Shown here piece by piece: positions 58,033 to 64,000 of a stretch of DNA of 64,000 nt; position 1 is the first letter of the stretch; every line of letters starts with the position of its first letter. Under the pieces are notes generated by a model. It was not told the DNA's origin and did not search any database. It saw only the letters and a program-made list of their open reading frames with translations. The translations under genes and the position numbers were made by a program. Origin of the DNA: Ianthella basta. Taxonomy: Eukaryota > Porifera > Demospongiae > Verongiida > Ianthellidae. The stretch spans positions 2,019,813-2,083,812 of the forward strand of contig OZ025880.1 in assembly GCA_964019415.1 (NCBI GenBank), written 5' to 3'.

Positions 58033-58239
58033 CCAGTCTGCTGCAAAGTGTGGACAAGTGCAGGAACAGCTAACTTGTGTCATCATCCAATTTTGACTAC
58101 CATAATCAGGTCATTAGGCTCATAGGCCTTAACACCATTTAATGTACTTAGTTGTTTTTGTAATAACATTGTGATACGTTCCTGGAGTCGATGTAGTCAT
58201 GCTTATAGTAGGATGATGGTTTATCTAATCTATGAAGTG

Positions 58240-58557
58240 TCATATATAAATTTGATCCAACACCATCCCATGCACAAGTGCATCTATAATATATAGTTTT
58301 TGGCGATTAGTTCGCCACTTAGAAGTCAGCCAATAGCTGGCTAGACCTTTCCAACGGAAGTGTTTGGCTACTCTCTGCAGGTCGAGGTCTTGGTAAAACA
58401 AAAATGGACCTGTACCAGAACCCTGACCCAGAACCACATATACTGCAGCTTGATGTAGTCTTCCCACTCCAAAGAACAATTGCAGGGCTCTCAGCTTAGT
58501 CTGCTCAACCCCCTTCAGCTTTTTACTGCACCCCCAGATCTTGGCACCATTCAACAT
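58240..58557 (-). mobile_element. Fragment of a LINE-type retrotransposon ORF
   Basis: The minus-strand frame reads LNGAKIWGCSKKLKGVEQTK, then LRALQLFFGVGR. This pattern (Y/N-G-A-x-I/V-W-G followed by E-x-x-x-L-x-x-x-x-G-V-G-R) is typical of the region after the reverse transcriptase domain in non-LTR elements. The rest of the element is not visible and the fragment is about 100 codons long, so it is dead. The family assignment rests on the motif alone. Confidence 0.5.
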
Positions 58558-58926
58558 TTATAATATATTCCACCAATTATGTCATCAGTCTCCTGAACGT
58601 CCCTACCCCTATGTCACCCAATTCCATTCTGCATTGCCTGAACCAGGCTCCCTATGCTTTCCTGCCTGCTACAGCCTTCTCCTCAACTATGTCATTCAAT
58701 TCCAGGCAGATGGCCATCAATCACACATCCCAAACTACGTACTCGTCATTCTCAATTACTGTACATATTGCACATCAGCTCTTATCATCTTCATCTGCCA
58801 TATGTGCATAATCCTAGATTTCTGGACATTAATGTTCACCCCTCATTCATGTGTGTAATTGATTGTGTTTTGGCAACTCTGAGAATGTGCAAATCGTGTA
58901 TAAGGCATGTAAGTTAATGTACTGTT

Positions 58927-58970
58927 GGGACGGCAGCCCCACGAGTTTTAACTTGTGGGGCTGCCATCCC
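58927..58970. repeat. 44-bp near-perfect hairpin
   Basis: Arms are 'gggacggcagccccacgagtt' (58927-58947) and its complement, ending at 58970, with two mismatched pairs and a two-base loop. It is GC-rich against an AT-rich background. There is no poly-T after it on either strand. Confidence 0.85.
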
Positions 58971-59233
58971 TGTCAAATACATGAACTTATACCAGATGTG
59001 AAATTACGTGAGAGTGAATAGTAACCCATGTTAGTCAGCCATGCACATCATAAGGAATGTTTTATTTAATTACATTGTGTCATCATGAATACTCCACAAA
59101 CTGAACATGCAAGCATGCAAGCATTCACTACACAGATTAATGCATGCAACAATATAATGGTGTGCTTGACATTGATTGCTGTGTGATCATGATGAATGGG
59201 TAATTATAAGTTAGTGAGTTAGCACCCTGCAAT

Positions 59234-59325
59234 AATAGGGAACAGGCTGTTTCAATCATTCTGCAGATCTATCTTCAACAGCTGAAGATTTAACATCTTC
59301 TGATTGAAATGTCCTGTTCCCTATT
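59234..59325. repeat. Inverted repeat, about 92 bp
   Basis: The left arm is 'aataataggg' then 'aacaggctgtttcaatca'; the right arm is 'tgattgaaatgtcctgttcc' then 'ctatt'. Arms pair over about 25 bases with one three-base internal mismatch; the loop holds a second inner pairing ('cttcaacagctgaag'). A decayed copy is at 14680-14777 at the same distance from receptor B. Confidence 0.8.
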
Positions 59326-59716
59326 GAAGTTGATGCTGTGATACAAGCTCACTCTACTTTATCCCTTTACTGCTTTGTGCGTTGTAAAATTCCATTTTAT
59401 GCTTGGTTTTTCTGCAACACATGCACTAATCATAAGGACCCTGGAATGTTAGCTATTATATTTTGGCAAATGAACACTGGCTTACTACATGCTGGCATCT
59501 TCGACAGACTGTTTCTATAATGAGCGCAAGAGTACCTTCCAATCATGTAGTTCACTCACATCTATCAAATAGTTAGAGTTGTGATGTGTATGCTTTGGGG
59601 TGATGCAACTGTTTCAGTCATAGCATATTTCAAATGCATGAATTGAAAGAAAGAAGTGCATGAAACATGTTTGTGATGAACTGAGCTAACAAATGTATTG
59701 TTGCTTCACTAACTAG

Positions 59717-60658
59717 CTATAAATTATGTGTTCCAGTCTCTGTCTCAATCACAGTGTCATGATCCTCTGAGGTGGGCACTCCAGCACGCAGTTCTGTTAT
59801 TAGAACAAGGTTCCCAAGTCTCTCTGCTGGTGCTTCCAACAGTGGCTCAGCATTATCCTCCCTTTGTTCTTCTTGTTTCTGGCAGCATCTCAACTGCCTG
59901 CACTTTAGGTACACCTTCTTTTCCAGGAGAATGCCAGGATACAGGAGGGGTAGGTAGATGAGAATCATCTGGAGAGAAGCATAGAACTGTCTTGTCCCAA
60001 TGGGTGAGTTGAGATCAGATATGTGAAGACTCAGAATGAGGATGAGGGCCAGGTTACCAAGGATAGCTGAATCTAAAGCATTGAGTTTGCGTGAATTGTA
60101 GGGCTGAAAGGTAGCAATGAGCAGCAGCAAGGTCACAGTGAGGAAGATCTGGATACAGAGAGCATCTTCCGCTTTTGGTATGAACACAGCCACAAGGAGA
60201 TGGACAATGCGATGGAAGAGGTAGAGGGAAGAGAAGCTTCTGAATCGTTCCTTATAGCAGCCTTGAAAGACATTGACAAAGTGGTAGACCCATCTGTCAG
60301 TGTAGACATTGCTGCAGAATGTCTGAATCCTCTGCAGATTCCTCAATGGTGGCACAGCTATGATGAGTCTACCAAACAGTTGAGGTCCAATGGGAAGAGT
60401 GAGGAGAACAAAGGAGGGCAGAAGGACAAACATCAGTAGTATGACAATGGTTGGTATGATGTAGGCAATGTGTTGTATGGAGCCATAGGGCACAGAGCCC
60501 TGCCACCAAACCACCACTTTCCTCTCCCCATCCTCTCCTGTGATGGTCTGGTTCGCAAGGATGTAGGAGGAGCTGACCAAGAAGCGAGTGAATCCAAGAA
60601 TGACAAAGGCAGGAAGTGCTCTGTCATATGACATGCCATCTGAGTACTTTGCCTTCCA
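59717..60658 (-). pseudogene. 3' remainder of receptor F beyond the premature stop
   Basis: 313 further codons stay open in the same frame after the TGA at 60659-60661. They encode the last membrane segments (ALPAFVILGFTRFLVSSSYI through LPLLYPGILLE) and the acidic tail ending TETGTHNL. They are untranslated unless the stop is read through or the base is a sequencing error. Confidence 0.85.
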
Positions 60659-63600
60659 TCATCGCATTCTCCTGAGGCATTGGTCCACTCGGTGACAGCA
60701 TATCCACTTCTCTGCTGACCTCTCAAGAACAATGAGTGTGATGGCCACTGTCAGTGGGAACAGTCCAATGAAGTAGTGGAGAAGGAGTGTCTGTAGCAGG
60801 GAAAGGTGGGCGTGTGGTGTGAGGCAGTATGGGGGAAGGAGCACACCAAAGAAGTCCAGGGTCCACATGCCATACAGAAATCGGTATATCTTGACAAATG
60901 CATTGTGTACTGGTCCCAACTCAGCATCACCTCTGATTGTGGAGAATGCCAGGAGTTGTGCAAACAGCAGAAATGAATTGAACCTTCCTGACACTAGGTC
61001 TATGTTGAAGAGCATCAAGACAAACATGAAGGTGAACATGGGCACCCACTCACTCAGGATCCACACAAGAATGCCCACTTTACTGAGCCCATCCTCACAA
61101 CTGACACACACTGGTCTTATCCCATTGAAGTTCACTGCAATTCCATTCACTTCAAGACAGTCTCCACAGAGAAATCCTTTGCGATTAGACCCACTACACA
61201 CAACATTCTGGAGCTCTTGTTGTGAGTTGTTTTGAGGAAGAGTGATTTGCTGTGTTTGACAGTATCCTGGAGGGCATGGTCCAGTGAAGAACTTCTGTCC
61301 ATCACAGCTGTGTTGGTCGTTGGATCGCAGGTATCCAGCCCAGTGGTCTCTCTTCAACGCAGCACCAATCACATGCATCTCAGGGTGACTCTCATTACAG
61401 CCTGCTATTCCAATCACAGTTAGCACTCCACAGTGACATGTTCCCATGTCTCCTGATCCATATTGTAGGATGTAGCCAGGAGGACAGCACTGGAGCTCTA
61501 TGTTCATCACCAGGAGTAGGTCTGTGTTGTCCACTGACTGCAGAACCAGCTGAGGAGGTCTAACTACCGCAGATGTGTAGCTTGTGTTGCTAGGGAAGGA
61601 ATGGTTGGCCATGCCATGTTGCTGAGGAATGCCATGGAGGATGACTACAAAGTCATCAATGTATTTGGAGAAAGAGTTCAGTTCCACTGGTAGTGAGTCA
61701 TCCATCTTGTTAATCAGTACTGCGAACACTGGAGTGATAATATTGCCAAACTGATCATATGCACAAGTATAAGGAAGTTGCCTTGGTTTGCCAGGAATGA
61801 AATGAATAATATTATGTTTGGTCATGTTCCCATTCAAGTCAGCGAAAAGTGTGGCACTATCCATATAGCTGATACCAGACATTATCTCCCACTGTAAATT
61901 TGTCCGTCTCTCACTGTCATTTGCTGGGTAAATGAATGAAAAGTTAAAATGTTGTATGTCAAATACACTGAAAGTAAGCCAGTCTGAGTATGGAGCTAAA
62001 TTGGTAGAATGATTTTTTCTTGTAGTTTGAGAGTAACAGTTGCGAGCATCAGACATATACAGTGAGAGTCCTGCAACATCAGCTGAGTTCGTATCAAAGA
62101 CAAATGCACCGCTAATTTCATTCCACTCTTGGTCATACTGGAGGAAACAGTTTGACACTGGTAGCACACCAGGTGCAGAACTGGCATAAATGGCACCTCC
62201 TCTTTGAAAGGCATGGTTGAAAGCAAATTCTAAAGTTGCATTTTTGCCAACTCTGATGTAGCTCTCTCCATGGAGAGCAATAGCACCACCATGTGTAGCA
62301 ACGCAGATCTGTAGCAAAGCCATTGTATTTGCTTGGAACACAATTTCTGTATCTAGAGCATATATTCCTTGTGAAGAAGCTCCACAATAGATGTTTAATT
62401 CATTCCTTACTGTTATCTGTACTGATTTTGCAAATATCATGTTTGTGTTGGTTTCAACCTGAAGAGAAGGATTGATGCCTTGTGATAACTGCTGATTCAT
62501 AACTGCAACTGATTCCTCAGAAGACGAATTAATCACTATGTGAAAGCGATTGAAATACGAAGTATTCTCTGATGGTTGCATAATGTTCATTTGGCCAGTT
62601 ATAACATTAATATCTGCAATAAAATTTGTCATTCTGACACCTCTGAACAACCTCTTCCCATGAGTAGGAAGTGACTGGAAAGCACATGCACTTCCACTTG
62701 CTGCCATGTTGTGAAGTAGATGTGCATTCTCAATAATCAGTCTATCCCCACTGTCACCTTGGTAATGTGAGTGTTTGTAAAGCACAGATATACCACCACC
62801 AACTCCAGGCCCTGCTGTATTGAATGCAAACTTATCCTCTGTAAAGATGACAATGTTGTCTGTCCTGAAGGTGGCACTGACAGTAGCGAACTCCACATGA
62901 ACACCTCCACCCATCATGTCATGTTTCTCTGAGGGGAATAGTTCATTGTACATAAAATTACAATTCCAAATTTCTACCACATTTGCTACTGATGCATCTT
63001 TAATCTGAAGCAAAATCCCTCCTCCACGGCATGCTGTGTTACTGAAAAGGTCTAGTGCAAGGTGAATAGTGTTTTTGCTTGAGGAGTCCTGCAGGTTGAC
63101 AAGGACTCCACCACCCAGTACTGCAGAACTGTTAGAGATCTTCATGTTGTGTACAATGAATATATTGTCAGTGGCAAAGTCCCTGCAGACAGTGGCAATA
63201 CTACCACCCCAGAAGGCATGATTATGACTGACAAGTGTGTATTTGATCTCCACTAAATTTTCCATGGCATGTCCACTGAATTCAAAATACCCACCGGCTC
63301 CACAAAGTGCTCTGTGAGCATGAAATCCTGTCTCAGTCACGATAATTGCATTTCTCCTTGCCCATCTTGTCACAAATACGTGTAGTCCTCTTCTGCATGC
63401 TTTTGAGCTGTTTGATCCCACTAGGTACATATCCTGGAGCAGGACAGCATTTCTCTCTGACTGATCTGTAACTTCAATGGATAAGGCACTGCCTGGAGCT
63501 ACACATTCTGTGAGCCCAAACACTTCAACAGTTCCAATTTGTATGTGGTTTCTGTTGGAGTTGCCTCTCAGTTCAATTTTGATGCTGGTAAGGGTAATAG

Positions 63601-64000
63601 AGTTGTTAAAAGCATCCTTAGCTGTACTTGAACAAAACTGTTCATCAATTGTGGTGCCACTTGCTGTCCTATTGCTGCTGTTGTGAAGGTTCTGACAATC
63701 CTCTAAAACTTCAACATCTTCGAGAAATACATTGTAATGGCACACTGTATCAAGAAGGGCTATAGAGATGCCACTTCCACTGCTGGTTCTGTCTAGGTGG
63801 CTATAGATAGTGAAATTGGAGAGAATAATCTCACCACCCTCTCCATCTCCCATCACAGTGATGTTGATACCTGTGAATGTCATAGCAAGATTTCTGGGAT
63901 TGACATTTTCCACAAAAACGGCTTTACATATAATCGTCAACGTCGTAAGCTGAATTCTCTCATTTGCTAGAGAAGCATCTCTTGTGCTACCTGTAAGATA
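60659..64000 (-). CDS. Receptor F: beta-helix/multi-pass membrane protein, truncated by TGA, 5' end off window
   Basis: The frame is open from the right edge (5' end missing) and reads GSTRDASLANERIQL before the point where an automatic start might be placed, so no start lies in the window. The ectodomain is of the C type (GLTECVAPGSALSIEVTDQS, GAGGYFEFSGHAMENL, RGGGILLQI, MMGGGVHVEF, THGGAIAL, QRGGAIYAS), then CCPPGYIL, FLCGDC, VCVSC and the first membrane segments. It stops after CLRRMR, where B has CLRRMRQWK: CGA or CAA is replaced by TGA (60659-60661) in the loop after about the third membrane segment. This would leave a protein with a complete ectodomain but fewer than half the membrane segments. 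Compared with C it has no frameshift, so F is the better representative of this subtype. Confidence 0.85.
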   Translation of the reverse strand, partial: YLTGSTRDASLANERIQLTTLTIICKAVFVENVNPRNLAMTFTGINITVMGDGEGGEIILSNFTIYSHLDRTSSGSGISIALLDTVCHYNVFLEDVEVLEDCQNLHNSSNRTASGTTIDEQFCSSTAKDAFNNSITLTSIKIELRGNSNRNHIQIGTVEVFGLTECVAPGSALSIEVTDQSERNAVLLQDMYLVGSNSSKACRRGLHVFVTRWARRNAIIVTETGFHAHRALCGAGGYFEFSGHAMENLVEIKYTLVSHNHAFWGGSIATVCRDFATDNIFIVHNMKISNSSAVLGGGVLVNLQDSSSKNTIHLALDLFSNTACRGGGILLQIKDASVANVVEIWNCNFMYNELFPSEKHDMMGGGVHVEFATVSATFRTDNIVIFTEDKFAFNTAGPGVGGGISVLYKHSHYQGDSGDRLIIENAHLLHNMAASGSACAFQSLPTHGKRLFRGVRMTNFIADINVITGQMNIMQPSENTSYFNRFHIVINSSSEESVAVMNQQLSQGINPSLQVETNTNMIFAKSVQITVRNELNIYCGASSQGIYALDTEIVFQANTMALLQICVATHGGAIALHGESYIRVGKNATLEFAFNHAFQRGGAIYASSAPGVLPVSNCFLQYDQEWNEISGAFVFDTNSADVAGLSLYMSDARNCYSQTTRKNHSTNLAPYSDWLTFSVFDIQHFNFSFIYPANDSERRTNLQWEIMSGISYMDSATLFADLNGNMTKHNIIHFIPGKPRQLPYTCAYDQFGNIITPVFAVLINKMDDSLPVELNSFSKYIDDFVVILHGIPQQHGMANHSFPSNTSYTSAVVRPPQLVLQSVDNTDLLLVMNIELQCCPPGYILQYGSGDMGTCHCGVLTVIGIAGCNESHPEMHVIGAALKRDHWAGYLRSNDQHSCDGQKFFTGPCPPGYCQTQQITLPQNNSQQELQNVVCSGSNRKGFLCGDCLEVNGIAVNFNGIRPVCVSCEDGLSKVGILVWILSEWVPMFTFMFVLMLFNIDLVSGRFNSFLLFAQLLAFSTIRGDAELGPVHNAFVKIYRFLYGMWTLDFFGVLLPPYCLTPHAHLSLLQTLLLHYFIGLFPLTVAITLIVLERSAEKWICCHRVDQCLRRMR

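Larger units (their letters stand above)
56060..58140. repeat. 2.1-kb segmental duplication with a dispanin gene, copy 2 (partner 43800-45965)
   Basis: See the partner for extent. This copy lacks the ~100-bp piece of possible antisense exon and retains the intact dispanin frame. Confidence 0.9.
58558..59716. other. Spacer downstream of receptor F with two hairpins
   Basis: No supported gene; the C-rich open frames at 58541-58917 are not recognisable. A near-perfect hairpin is at 58927-58970 and a larger inverted repeat at 59234-59325. 59080-59700 matches the 3' flank of receptor B (14340-15150). Confidence 0.55.

Noticed and set aside
58541-58917. Overlapping C-rich open frames of 60-105 codons
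   Set aside because: Three frames are open at once, which reflects composition; none has a recognisable motif.

Overview
The window looks like genomic DNA of an early-branching animal, most likely a demosponge. The evidence is an AT-rich sequence with long (CA/TG)n microsatellites, small multi-exon genes with GT-AG introns, and very long intronless ORFs. Those ORFs combine a pectin-lyase/Pmp-like beta-helix ectodomain with a multi-pass membrane domain, an architecture I associate with sponge gene predictions. No bacterial operon features, tRNA or rRNA genes were recognised. The species cannot be fixed from the sequence alone.

The dominant feature is a minus-strand tandem array of six paralogues of about 1,630 codons, called A to F here: A 7029-11924, B 15160-20091, C 23372-28255, D 34362-39272, E 46948-51837, and F 59717 to beyond the right edge. 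Each encodes a signal peptide, a long N-glycosylation-rich ectodomain with GGG/GGAI repeats, a Cys-rich membrane-proximal block, eight or nine hydrophobic segments and an acidic tail. B, D and E are open throughout. A and F each carry one in-frame TGA in the membrane domain. C is a pseudogene with a nonsense codon and two frameshifts. The left edge (1-420) resembles the 5' flank of another copy lying just outside the window.

The spacers are themselves repeated. Typical parts are a conserved 5' flank of the receptor gene, a long (TG)n tract, a ~200-bp module with a nearly invariant 65-bp core (nine copies), and plus-strand genes or relics of the CD225/dispanin (IFITM-like) family. One dispanin gene (56495-58032) reads intact over three exons. 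Its 2.1-kb duplicate (44242-45880) and a third gene (30241-30819) each have a small frameshift. Three isolated last exons and one isolated middle exon are older relics. So the repeated unit appears to be receptor plus dispanin, expanded by unequal exchange and reshaped by gene conversion.

Mobile and structured DNA is sparse: a composite foldback insertion (51999-52605), a MITE-like element (6112-6243), a LINE-type fragment (58240-58557) and several hairpins. A role of the array in recognition or immunity is inference from architecture, copy number, ectodomain divergence and dispanin linkage. Nothing in the sequence proves it.
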